Shown piece after piece: positions 41,912 to 49,979 of a stretch of DNA of 60,265 bases. A model generated the notes under the pieces. That model saw only the letters and a list, made by a program, of their open reading frames with translations. It ran no database searches and was not told the origin of the DNA. A program made the position numbers and the translations under genes. Origin of the DNA: Soonwooa sp. (GTDB taxonomy: Bacteria; Bacteroidota; Bacteroidia; Flavobacteriales; Weeksellaceae). Numbering within the stretch: the first letter of the stretch is position 1; each line of letters starts with the position of its first letter. Location of the stretch: positions 1 to 60,265 of the forward strand of contig NZ_JASLDS010000051.1 of the NCBI RefSeq assembly GCF_030151385.1. The letters are read 5' to 3'.

Positions 41912-42298
41912 TTAAATTTTATTCTTTGCAAAATACCAAATCAACATTGCCCAGCTGATAATCATAAACAGTCCACCAAGTGGTGTGATTGGTCCTAAGA
42001 ATTTTAAGTTAACACCCCAATAATCTTGGAAACTCAAGAAATAAATACTGAATGAAAACAAGAATGTTCCGATAATCATCGCTAACGAAATCCATTTTTG
42101 ACTTCCTGTATCGAATTTTAAAATGTAACCAACAATTAAAAGAAAGAATGCTGCATACATTTGGTATCTAACACCAGTTTCGAAACTTTCTAGACGTTCC
42201 GCAGAAAGCATACTCTTAAAAGCATGTGCGCCAAATGCACCTAATATCACTGAAAGCATTCCGTAAAACGCTCCAAATACTAATGTAAATGTTTTCAT
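41912..42298 (-). CDS. DUF423 (YgdD-type) membrane protein
   Basis: 128 residues, four hydrophobic helices (about 4-24, 46-62, 70-90, 100-122). The start MKTFTLVFGAFYGMLSVILGAFGAHAFK matches the DUF423 family signature LGAFGAHAL, and GPITPLGGLFMIISWAML matches its end. Inner-membrane protein of unknown function, widespread in bacteria. It follows the 56-aa membrane protein gene by 3 bp. Confidence 0.82.
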   Translation of the reverse strand: MKTFTLVFGAFYGMLSVILGAFGAHAFKSMLSAERLESFETGVRYQMYAAFFLLIVGYILKFDTGSQKWISLAMIIGTFLFSFSIYFLSFQDYWGVNLKFLGPITPLGGLFMIISWAMLIWYFAKNKI

Positions 42299-42301
42299 TT
42301 T

Positions 42302-42472
42302 TTAAATTTTATTTTGAGAAATTAATATGAATATTTTTCCTGCTGTTGTTAGGGTTCCGAGGATAATAAAGAACCATGCAAATCTTTTGCTAGGCGCAAA
42401 TCCAGGATGTTTTGTTACTTTTAAAAAGATTCCAAATGCGAGTATAAAAATGGATAATCCGAGTCCGAACAT
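42302..42472 (-). CDS. Small two-helix membrane protein (56 aa)
   Basis: 56 residues from an ATG at 42470-42472 to a TAA at 42302-42304. The first hydrophobic segment covers residues 2-18 (FGLGLSIFILAFGIFLK), the loop is VTKHPGFAPSKR, and the second segment is about 31-52 (FAWFFIILGTLTTAGKIFILI). It fits exactly between its neighbours: 3 bp before DUF423 and 20 bp after the gene at 42493, on the same strand. This spacing and the hydrophobic periodicity argue for a real gene. No family is recognised. Confidence 0.6.
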   Translation of the reverse strand: MFGLGLSIFILAFGIFLKVTKHPGFAPSKRFAWFFIILGTLTTAGKIFILISQNKI

Positions 42473-42492
42473 TGTTAGTTGTTGTTTTAAAA

Positions 42493-43572
42493 TTAATAAG
42501 CGGTTAGCTCAACTGTTGATTTTTCTTTGGTTTGTTGATTTTCCCAAGTACCATTTAGTGTATTTCCTTTGGCATCGAGTTCAATTTTTGCACGCTTTAT
42601 CCATTGCATTGATTGTTCGTCGTGATGATCATTTTCTGTTATAGAAAGGTGATTGCCATTTTGCTTTCCATCAAGGTCGATTAATATATTGTGCTTGTTA
42701 TACCAATATTTTGCACCAAAAGAAGTGTCATCAAAAATTTCATTAATAAGTAAGGTGATTGGATATTTACCAGCAATATTTCCTTTGTAAAGTCGATTCA
42801 TTAAAGTCGGTTGCGGAATGGCAGTCGGATTGTCTGAAACTAAATTTTTGCCATAAGTTGTCAAATATTGATCGAGGTTTTTATAAGGAATTCTAATATA
42901 AAACTCCGCTAAATCATCTATCGCACGATTAGTATGAACAGAGCATTTGCTAGAAATTAAAACCAAATTATCTTTTTCAAAATAATAAGTCAAATAATCT
43001 ATACTGCGAACGTCGATGCCTTCGAGACAATTTTGATAAAGATCAATTTGATCTTTTTCCCTTTCGTCAGGGTTTTTAGAAATCTCTTTGAGGAATTTTC
43101 CGATTTCCTTTTTTATGCTTTTCGCTGCTAAATTCTCAATTTTAGGAATTGCGCTGGGTGCGATTAAATCTTTTAGATTAACAAAATTTCCTGTTCTGAT
43201 GTCAAAGCTTTTCCACTGTTCAAAATTTTCAGGATAGGCACCAGAGGCTTCACCACTGAAAAATAAACTCAAGATATTTTCCTTTGGTCGAAAATTTTTC
43301 CATTCGTAATATGAAACGTAATTCGAAAAAGAAGTCGTTCCCGTACTTACTAATTGAAAAGGATTTTTTCGTGTGTTCGGAATATTTTCTAAATCTGTAA
43401 CCTGCAAAAAAAGATTTATTTTTTCGCTTGCAATTTTATTTGACGGGATTTCTACAAAGGGATAAGTTGAAGATTCTGTTTTGGGCGCCAAATTAGTGAC
43501 AATGACTTTCGTCCTTTGCGAAAAGCAAAGGCTAAAAGACAAAACCAAGAAAGCAACGCCCAAATTTCTCAT
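42493..43572 (-). CDS. Exported DUF3298/RsiV-like protein
   Basis: 359 residues; signal peptide ending CFSQ. The middle (about 85-240) resembles the RsiV/DUF3298 fold: LFFSGEASGAYPENFEQWKSFDIRTGNFVNLKDLI in parts, where the family has gGAHp followed by D..TGk.l.L.Dlf. It continues with NLVLISSKCSVHTNRAIDDLAEFYIRIPY in parts. The C-terminal third is a separate beta-domain with GKYPITLLINE and a repeated-strand ending GTWENQQTKEKSTVELTAY. Its ATG overlaps the stop of the HMG-CoA reductase gene by one base (TAATG), so translation is coupled. Function unknown; a lysozyme-binding role is only an analogy. Confidence 0.5.
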   Translation of the reverse strand: MRNLGVAFLVLSFSLCFSQRTKVIVTNLAPKTESSTYPFVEIPSNKIASEKINLFLQVTDLENIPNTRKNPFQLVSTGTTSFSNYVSYYEWKNFRPKENILSLFFSGEASGAYPENFEQWKSFDIRTGNFVNLKDLIAPSAIPKIENLAAKSIKKEIGKFLKEISKNPDEREKDQIDLYQNCLEGIDVRSIDYLTYYFEKDNLVLISSKCSVHTNRAIDDLAEFYIRIPYKNLDQYLTTYGKNLVSDNPTAIPQPTLMNRLYKGNIAGKYPITLLINEIFDDTSFGAKYWYNKHNILIDLDGKQNGNHLSITENDHHDEQSMQWIKRAKIELDAKGNTLNGTWENQQTKEKSTVELTAY

Positions 43573-44900
43573 TATTTTTCGCGCAATTTGTTCAATTCTG
43601 CAATCACTTCGTGGTGGCTCACCGTTTTATCTTTAAAGTAAGTGACAAAATGTTGTTTCTCTTCCTCGGTTGCTCCAAACTGATTAAGAATGTTAAACAA
43701 GTGCATCTTCATGTGACCTTTTTGGATTCCTGTTGTAACCAAGGAACGTAAAGCACCAAAATTTTGTGCAAGTCCCGAAACAGCCAAAATACTCATCAAT
43801 TCTTGTGCAGATGGTTTCCCTAAAAGCGCTAACGAAAATTTAACCAAAGGATGAAGATTGGTCAAACCACCAACAACACCAACTGAAATTGGCAAGTCAA
43901 TCCAAAATCTAAAAATACCATTGTCTGTTGTACAATGTGTCAGCGACGAATACTTTCCATTGCGTGATGCATAAGCGTGTGCGCAAGCTTCAGTAGCACG
44001 GAAGTCGTTTCCAGTTGCAATAACCACAGCGTCGACACCATTCATGATGCCTTTGTTGTGCGTTGTTGCACGATAAGGTTCGATTTCGGCGATGTTAACA
44101 GCTTGTTTAAATTTCCAAGCAAATTCTTCGTTAGAAATGCCGCTGTCATCTTTCAGCTCATCAATCGGGCAAGAAACTTCCGCACGAACAATACAATCTG
44201 GCGTAAAGTTGGACAAGATATTCATCACAACTTGTAGGGAATCTTTTTCCGCTTGTGTAAAGTCCGCTTCGTTAGCTACTTCTTCTTTTAAAGTTTTTCC
44301 GAATTGCTCCAGACAAGAGTTGATGAAGTTAGCACCCATCGAATCTTGCGTGTCAAAACTTGCTTTTAGTTGGAAGTAATTTGGCATTTCCTCCGTCTTG
44401 TCAATCAAACGAATATTAAGAATTCCACCACCACGTTTTCTCATGTTGGCAGTAATATCTTCAGTTGCTTCGAATAATTTTTTCTTTAATTTAAAATTGA
44501 AAAAATGCTGAAGTTTATGAGGTTCAACATTTAAGATAAAATGCGTGTGTCCTAATTTTTTGGTATTGATAATGGTTGTTTTGAAACCGCCTTTATCCAA
44601 CCAAAATTTTGCGGCTTTGGATGCTGCTGCAACGACCGAACTTTCTTCAACTGCCATTGGAAGCGCCAAAAGTTTGCCATCAATTAAAAAATTTGGAGCA
44701 ATCCCATAAGGCATATAAAAGTTGGAAATTGTGTTTTCCGAAAACTCTTCGTGTAGTTTTTGTAAATCAGAATCGTTGTTCCAATATTGTTGTAAAATTT
44801 GTTCGTAACTTCTGTCATTCGATAGATACTCGCTGATAAGCCAATCTATCTTTCTTTGCTTGGATAATTTTGAAAATCCTTCTACTGGTTGATGATTCAT
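43572..44900 (-). CDS. mvaA: Hydroxymethylglutaryl-CoA reductase, class II
   Basis: 442 residues. Visible motifs: YMPYGIAPNFLIDGKLLALPMAVEESSVVAAASKAAKFW in parts (about 63-101), where class II enzymes bind HMG-CoA and carry the catalytic Glu; a Gly-rich IVNGVDAVVIATGNDFRATEACAHAYASR-like segment for the nucleotide (GVDAVVIATGNDFRA); and GVVGGLTNLHPLVKFSL. Family members are named degradative after Pseudomonas mevalonii, but in flavobacteria the enzyme supplies mevalonate for isoprenoids. A TAnnTTTG element lies 20 bases upstream. Confidence 0.92.
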   Translation of the reverse strand: MNHQPVEGFSKLSKQRKIDWLISEYLSNDRSYEQILQQYWNNDSDLQKLHEEFSENTISNFYMPYGIAPNFLIDGKLLALPMAVEESSVVAAASKAAKFWLDKGGFKTTIINTKKLGHTHFILNVEPHKLQHFFNFKLKKKLFEATEDITANMRKRGGGILNIRLIDKTEEMPNYFQLKASFDTQDSMGANFINSCLEQFGKTLKEEVANEADFTQAEKDSLQVVMNILSNFTPDCIVRAEVSCPIDELKDDSGISNEEFAWKFKQAVNIAEIEPYRATTHNKGIMNGVDAVVIATGNDFRATEACAHAYASRNGKYSSLTHCTTDNGIFRFWIDLPISVGVVGGLTNLHPLVKFSLALLGKPSAQELMSILAVSGLAQNFGALRSLVTTGIQKGHMKMHLFNILNQFGATEEEKQHFVTYFKDKTVSHHEVIAELNKLREK

Positions 44901-44919
44901 TTAATACGACTTTAAGTTT

Positions 44920-44927
44920 CAAAGATA
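44920..44927 (-). promoter_or_regulatory. Probable -7 promoter element of the HMG-CoA reductase gene
   Basis: TATCTTTG on the minus strand, 19 bases before the ATG; no exact TTG in the -33 position. Confidence 0.45.
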
Positions 44928-45140
44928 AGGAATTCGTTTCAGCTAAAATCTAGGAATAAGCTTTTGAAAGTCTGAAAATTGTCATTTTTTTTGATATTTT
45001 CCTATTATCGATTTTGAATCTTAAAACTTTTGTTAAGATTTGTTTTAAAACAAGAATTAATAAACTCAACAATCGTTTGTCTCAATACAAATCAATTTTA
45101 AATTTAATTAAAGAACAAAAACTCTTTTAATAAATAGCCG

Positions 45141-45148
45141 TATTTTTG
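45141..45148 (+). promoter_or_regulatory. Probable -7 promoter element of the MFS gene
   Basis: TATTTTTG, 23 bases before the ATG at 45172; the -33 region is weak. Confidence 0.45.
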
Positions 45149-45171
45149 CATTCTTTTTTAAGCAGAATATC

Positions 45172-46347
45172 ATGTCGGAAGTTTCTAAAATGTCGTCGCC
45201 ACCCATCCAATTATCACAATATCGTAGAGCCGTTTTTGGCTATTTCTTTTGTCAAGGAATTTGCTTTGCATCGTGGGCAAGCCGTATTCCGACGATTAAA
45301 GAAAATCTGCACCTTAGCGAAGGACAATTGGGAACGATGCTTTTGATGTTGCCAATGGGGCAACTTTTCACAATGGCACTTTCGGGCAAAATCAACACAA
45401 AATATGGAAGCGCAAAAGTTATCACAATTGTATCTATAATATATGCGTTGATTTTGGTGAGTATTTCTTTCGCGACCAATGTTTATATGCTGGCTGCTTC
45501 ATTATTGCTTTTCGGTGTTGCAGGAAATATGGCGAGCGTCGCAGTTAACACGCAAGCAGTCGCTGTAGAGAAAATGTATGGAAAATCGATAATGACTGTT
45601 TTTCATGGTGGATGGAGCTTGGCAGGATTCTTCGGCGCTTTAATTGGACTTTTGACGATTAATCTACATATTAATACCACTTATCATTTTTTAATCATCT
45701 TAGGATTGGTAATCATTAACACGTTTTGGAATGTTAAATATCTTGTTCCAAAAATTGAACACGCAAGTTCGGCTGGTAAAAAAGTAAAGTTTCGACCAGA
45801 TTCTATTTTGATACAATTAGGAATTGTCGGCTTCTTTAGTATGGCAACGGAGGGCGCGATGTTCGACTGGACGGGCGTTTACTTTAAAGATGTTATTAAA
45901 TCGCCTGCGTCGTTAGTTATTCTCGGCTATACCTCATTTATGGTGATGATGGCAACAGGACGTTTTCTGGGAGGACTTCTCATAACCAAATTGGGAAACA
46001 GAAAAGTATTAATGATTAGTGGTTTGCTTATGTTTGTCGGAATGATGATGTCAGTGTTGTTTCCGTTTGTGGTGACTTCAACCATTGGCTTTATGTTGGT
46101 TGGTTTGGGCGTTGCCTGTTGTGTGCCGACAGTCTATAGTTTGGCTGGGACTCATCCGAGTATTCCGCCGAGTATGGCAATTGCTTTGGTGTCGAGTATC
46201 AGTTTCTTGGGATTCTTGATGGGACCACCTTTAATTGGTTATATTGCTGAGTTGTCAAATTTGCGTTGGTCGTTCACTTTATTTTCGTTGTTTGGATTGG
46301 CAATGGTCGTGATGATGTTTGTGAGTTCTTACTTCAAAAAATCATAA
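45172..46347 (+). CDS. MFS transporter
   Basis: 391 residues with twelve hydrophobic helices. The N-terminal half has FCQGICFASWASRIPTIKENLHLSEGQLGTMLL in parts and a loop-2/3 signature GKINTKYGSAKV. The second half repeats it (MATGRFLGGLLITKLGNRKVLM). The WASRIPTIK motif is characteristic of the YbjJ-like / sugar-related MFS subgroup. The substrate cannot be assigned. Monocistronic, with its own -7 element. Confidence 0.85.
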   Translation: MSEVSKMSSPPIQLSQYRRAVFGYFFCQGICFASWASRIPTIKENLHLSEGQLGTMLLMLPMGQLFTMALSGKINTKYGSAKVITIVSIIYALILVSISFATNVYMLAASLLLFGVAGNMASVAVNTQAVAVEKMYGKSIMTVFHGGWSLAGFFGALIGLLTINLHINTTYHFLIILGLVIINTFWNVKYLVPKIEHASSAGKKVKFRPDSILIQLGIVGFFSMATEGAMFDWTGVYFKDVIKSPASLVILGYTSFMVMMATGRFLGGLLITKLGNRKVLMISGLLMFVGMMMSVLFPFVVTSTIGFMLVGLGVACCVPTVYSLAGTHPSIPPSMAIALVSSISFLGFLMGPPLIGYIAELSNLRWSFTLFSLFGLAMVVMMFVSSYFKKS

Positions 46348-46518
46348 ATTTTTGTTAAGTCGAACTTTTCTCAATTTTTAAATTTTTGGTTTAAATTTTT
46401 CTAAGTTATTCATTAATAAAGCTTTTCGGGTTTTTAAGCTACCAAAAGTGTATTTTTCTTAACATAGGTTAAGCTATAAAGTTATCATAAATCAATGTTT
46501 ACTAAGCTGTTGCGGTGC

Positions 46519-46526
46519 TAGATTTG
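46519..46526 (+). promoter_or_regulatory. Probable -7 promoter element of the YceI gene
   Basis: TAGATTTG, 36 bases before the ATG at 46563, with a T-rich -33 position. Confidence 0.45.
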
Positions 46527-46562
46527 CAATAGAAATTTAAACAAACAAATAAAACAAATATT

Positions 46563-47075
46563 ATGGCAACTAAATGGTTATTAGACCCAACACACAGCGA
46601 AGTAAATTTTAAAGTTAGACACATGATGATTTCTAATGTTAAAGGAGAGTTCAGAAACTTTAATGCAGAAATCGAAGCTAACGATGACACATTCCAAAAT
46701 GCAAAAACAACTGCCTTTATCGATGTAGATTCAATTTTCACAAACAATACAGATCGTGATAATCACCTTAAATCTGCAGATTTCTTTAACGCAGAACTTA
46801 ACCCAAAAATCACTTTCGTATCAGATTCACTTAACCAAGATATTACTGGTAACTTAACAATCAATGGTGTTACAAAACCAGTGAAATTGGAAGTAGAATT
46901 TGGTGGTGTTAATGTTGACCCTTGGGGGAATACAAAAGCTGGTTTCACTTTCGAAGGAAAAATTAGCAGAAAAGATTTCGGTCTTAACTGGAATGCAGCA
47001 CTAGAAGCTGGTGGTGTTATGGTTGGCGATGATGTAAAAATCTCAGGTGACCTACAGTTTGTAAAACAAGCTTAA
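46563..47075 (+). CDS. YceI family lipocalin-fold protein
   Basis: 170 residues, without a signal peptide. It opens WLLDPTHSEVNFKVRHMMISNVKGEF, the first hairpin of the YceI barrel, followed by FIDVDSIFTNNTDRDNHLKSADFFNAE and LTINGVTKPVKLEVEFGG in parts and the closing EAGGVMVGDDVKISGDLQF. YceI proteins bind amphiphilic or isoprenoid molecules in a beta-barrel. Absence of an export signal suggests a cytosolic form, which is common in Bacteroidota. Confidence 0.9.
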   Translation: MATKWLLDPTHSEVNFKVRHMMISNVKGEFRNFNAEIEANDDTFQNAKTTAFIDVDSIFTNNTDRDNHLKSADFFNAELNPKITFVSDSLNQDITGNLTINGVTKPVKLEVEFGGVNVDPWGNTKAGFTFEGKISRKDFGLNWNAALEAGGVMVGDDVKISGDLQFVKQA

Positions 47076-47147
47076 ACTTATCTATCTATATATCACAGGA
47101 AGATTTAAGAAGTGTTCATTCGCTTCTTAAATTTTTCGTTTTTAAAT

Positions 47148-47975
47148 ATGAACCTAAACGATCTAAATCAAATATCCGAAGGCTTTCAGAAGACACCAAA
47201 AATGCCTGTGCTTTTTTTGGGACATGGCTCTCCAATGAATGCGATTGAGGATAATATTTTTGTGCAAGGCTTTAGAAAAATTTCGAAAGAAATCCCGACG
47301 CCTAATGCGATTTTGTGTGTTTCTGCACACTGGTTTACAGAAGGGACTTTTGTAACAGCGATGCAACATCCGAAGACCATTCATGATTTTTATGGTTTTC
47401 CAAAAGAATTATTCGAAGTTGAATATCCTGCGCCTGGCAGCCCCGAATTGGCGCTCGAAACCGTCGAACTTTTGTCGCCGACTTTGGTTGAAGAAGATCA
47501 CAATTGGGGATTGGATCATGGCGCTTGGTCAGTAATTCGACACATGTATCCAGAGGCTAATATTCCTGTGATACAGTTAAGCATCGACTATACCAAGTCG
47601 CCGCAATATCATTTTGAATTGGCGCAACGTCTTAACAAATTGCGCGAAAAAGGAATTTTAATAATTGGTAGTGGTAACATTGTCCATAACCTAAGAATGG
47701 TCGATTGGCAGAATATCAACACTGTTGGTTCTGGCTGGGACTGGGCGATTGAAGCCCGCGAAAAAACAAATCATTGGTTGATGGATGGCGACTTTCAAAA
47801 ATTAATTGATTATCAAAAACAAGGCACAAGTTTGCAATATGCAGTACCGACGCCTGATCATTTTTTGCCTTTAATCTATACTTTAGGATTAAAGGATAAA
47901 TCAGAAAATCTTTCGCTTTTTAACGATGCATTAATCGGCGGAAGTCTAAGTATGACCAGTGTTCTGGTTCATTGA
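47148..47975 (+). CDS. ygiD: Extradiol dioxygenase of the DODA/YgiD family
   Basis: 275 residues from the ATG at 47148; an upstream GTG in the same frame would overlap the spacer and adds a hydrophobic piece not seen in the family. LigB fold with metal-ligand histidines in VLFLGHGSPMNAIEDN, CVSAHWFTEGTFV, LDHGAWSVIRHMYP and IIGSGNIVHNL. Plant-type relatives open DOPA at the 4,5 bond; the bacterial substrate is usually unknown. It lies 72 bp after yceI on the same strand, and a terminator follows. Confidence 0.88.
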   Translation: MNLNDLNQISEGFQKTPKMPVLFLGHGSPMNAIEDNIFVQGFRKISKEIPTPNAILCVSAHWFTEGTFVTAMQHPKTIHDFYGFPKELFEVEYPAPGSPELALETVELLSPTLVEEDHNWGLDHGAWSVIRHMYPEANIPVIQLSIDYTKSPQYHFELAQRLNKLREKGILIIGSGNIVHNLRMVDWQNINTVGSGWDWAIEAREKTNHWLMDGDFQKLIDYQKQGTSLQYAVPTPDHFLPLIYTLGLKDKSENLSLFNDALIGGSLSMTSVLVH

Positions 47976-48001
47976 TTTAGTTTTCATAGTTTTATTTTTT
48001 T

Positions 48002-48035
48002 AAGGTTTTGTTCCAAAAGAGCAAAACCTTTTTTG
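48002..48035 (+). terminator. Terminator of the DODA gene
   Basis: Perfect 9-bp stem AAGGTTTTG/CAAAACCTT, 11-base loop, then a T-run. Confidence 0.75.
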
Positions 48036-48314
48036 TGAATAAAATAAAATTCTTAAAATCAATTTGTTTTCGTCTACAAATAGGCTTGTGTTAAGTTAAT
48101 TAAGAAAATTTCTCAGAAAATATTAACTGAATGAAAAGTTCTGTAGGAACGCGCTGTTAGTAGAAAATTGAATGTTGGAAAAGTGTGAGCTCCGTAGGAG
48201 CGACCTGTTAGGGGATTTCTCACATCTGTTTTTTTGATATTGCATTTACCGAAGGTTAAATCTGTTACTCAGCAAAAGCTTTTTTTATCACTAATATTTT
48301 AGTAATATTGAATT
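48036..48314. repeat. Intergenic stretch with two hairpin repeats
   Basis: No gene. GTTCTGTAGGAAC (48138-48150) followed by GCGCTGTTAG and GCTCCGTAGGAGC (48188-48200) followed by GACCTGTTAG belong to the same hairpin family as the cluster at 32657-33129. The two differ in the stem by compensatory changes while loop GTA and the CTGTTAG tail are kept. The rest is A+T-rich with no clear signal. Confidence 0.7.
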
Positions 48315-49481
48315 ATGAAAGTATTTTTGAGTTTTGTGCTGCTGCTTTTTTCGATGTTAAATGTTTTCGGACAAGTTATCAAAGGCAGCGTTGTTAATGA
48401 TGCGTCTCAAAGGATATCGGGCGTTTCGGTTTATATTGACGGAACGAAAATTGCGACTTCTTCTTCGCAAGATGGTAGTTTTCAATTGGATGTTTTGGGA
48501 CAGAAAAATGCAATTTTGGTGTTTAAAAAAGATGACTACGAAAGTGTTTCTGTCAAAGCTTCCGATTATTTTGATAAAAGCTTAAAAGTTGTCCTTAACA
48601 AAGTCAGCGAAATCGAAGAAGTTGTTATTATTCCTTATACAGAGGAGGCTTACCGCAATTACATCAATTACTTTCTTAGTGCTTTTATTGGTGAAAATCA
48701 AAATGATGTTAAAATCAAAAATGTCCGTAGTTTAAAATTTTCTTATGATAAACAAAAGAAGTTTCTGCAAGTTAAAGCCCCCAAAACTTTAATTATCGAA
48801 AACAAAAAATTGGGTTACGAAATTCAATACAATCTTATCAATTTTAGCGTTGATTTTAATTCTAAAATTCAGAAATTTTCGGGCACAAGTTTTTTTAAAG
48901 AAACCAAAAATAGCGGTCAAACAAAAATCAATAGGATGAATGCTTACAACGGCAGTCTGATGCATTTTTTACGAAGTCTTTATTTGGAAAAGACCAGAGA
49001 AGAAGCTTTTGAAATCAACAAGATTATTAAAATCCCCAATCCGAAATATCCCACAAAAGCAGAACTCGAAAAGCTGGCTGATTTTCGTAAAATGATAAAG
49101 CAAAATAATACTATAAAACTGCCCGAAGATGTTATGGATATTGCAAAACGAAGCAAAGAGTCGCAATTTGTTTTGGCGTTGGTAGAAAGAGATTTGGCAG
49201 ATTCAAAAATTTTGGAAATTTCCAATGGACAAAAGTATTTGACTTTTCCCGATATCTTGCAAGTTAAGTTCAGCAAGTATTTTTATGAGAAAAAGGGAAG
49301 TGGTTTTGTGAAAAGTCAACTTCCGATTTCGCAGTCTTCTTATATGTATGTCGAAGGTCAAAGTTTTGAAATCTATCCTGATGGCAATTGTTCGTCACCC
49401 GATGATTTGTTGACCGATGGCGATTTTGGAAGGAATAAAATTGAAAATTTGTTACCACTCGATTACAAATTTGGTGAATAA
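48315..49481 (+). CDS. Exported carboxypeptidase-regulatory-like protein
   Basis: 388 residues; signal peptide ending VFGQ. Residues about 20-98 form a CarboxypepD_reg-like Ig domain (VIKGSVVNDASQRISGVSVYIDG, TSSSQDGSFQLDVLG, NAILVFKKDDYESVSV, SEIEEVVI), the unit that begins TonB-dependent receptors. No plug or barrel follows. Residues 105-388 are a Lys-rich mixed domain of the type found in many stand-alone Bacteroidota proteins, with no family name I can assign. It ends just before a bidirectional terminator. Confidence 0.75.
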   Translation: MKVFLSFVLLLFSMLNVFGQVIKGSVVNDASQRISGVSVYIDGTKIATSSSQDGSFQLDVLGQKNAILVFKKDDYESVSVKASDYFDKSLKVVLNKVSEIEEVVIIPYTEEAYRNYINYFLSAFIGENQNDVKIKNVRSLKFSYDKQKKFLQVKAPKTLIIENKKLGYEIQYNLINFSVDFNSKIQKFSGTSFFKETKNSGQTKINRMNAYNGSLMHFLRSLYLEKTREEAFEINKIIKIPNPKYPTKAELEKLADFRKMIKQNNTIKLPEDVMDIAKRSKESQFVLALVERDLADSKILEISNGQKYLTFPDILQVKFSKYFYEKKGSGFVKSQLPISQSSYMYVEGQSFEIYPDGNCSSPDDLLTDGDFGRNKIENLLPLDYKFGE

Positions 49482-49482
49482 A

Positions 49483-49510
49483 AAAATCCCGAGCATTTCG
49501 GGATTTTATA
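49483..49510. terminator. Bidirectional terminator
   Basis: AAAATCCCGA, loop GCAT plus, TTCGGGATTTT: perfect stem between convergent genes ending at 49481 and 49511. Confidence 0.8.
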
Positions 49511-49978
49511 TTATTTACTTTTTGAAGGCATTTGCGGTGGCGGTGACATCGTTTTAATAGAGTCATCTTTGTCTAGATCTTCTAAAACTTTTCTTGCTAT
49601 TTCCATTCCCCATTCTTGTCCAGCAGTCATGCTTTCTTGCATAATAAGTGGAAGTTCTTTAATGGTCTTTTTCCCCAAAGGCGTTTCGTAGAATTTAATC
49701 AAACCATCAATATCTTCCTCTGTGAAATGATTCGCGTAGATTATCGCCACTTTCGATTGAAGTTCTTTATAATTGACTTTTAATCGAACTTTTTCCCAGT
49801 ATGCAGAAGGAACGGAAGAATATGATTTCTGATATTGATTCATCATTTGCTCAAACATCAATTTCATATTGCTGGTTGTTCCCATTAAGTCTAATAGTTT
49901 TTCGACCTTTTGTTCTTTTGTTTGTGCAAAAGATATTGCTGAAACCAAAAATGCCGATACTAGAAATATCTTTTTCAT
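49511..49978 (-). CDS. DUF2059 exported protein
   Basis: 155 residues, signal peptide ending SFAQ. DUF2059 helices: QKVEKLLDLMGTTSNMKLMFEQMMNQYQ in parts, then FTEEDIDGLIKFYETPLGKKTIKELPLIMQES in parts, with the DLxxFYxSPxGK motif of the family. The C-terminus is Pro/Ser/Lys-rich. Periplasmic, function unknown. Its ATG is 1 bp from the stop of hutH upstream (49980), so the two may be co-transcribed. Confidence 0.82.
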   Translation of the reverse strand: MKKIFLVSAFLVSAISFAQTKEQKVEKLLDLMGTTSNMKLMFEQMMNQYQKSYSSVPSAYWEKVRLKVNYKELQSKVAIIYANHFTEEDIDGLIKFYETPLGKKTIKELPLIMQESMTAGQEWGMEIARKVLEDLDKDDSIKTMSPPPQMPSKSK

Positions 49979-49979
49979 G

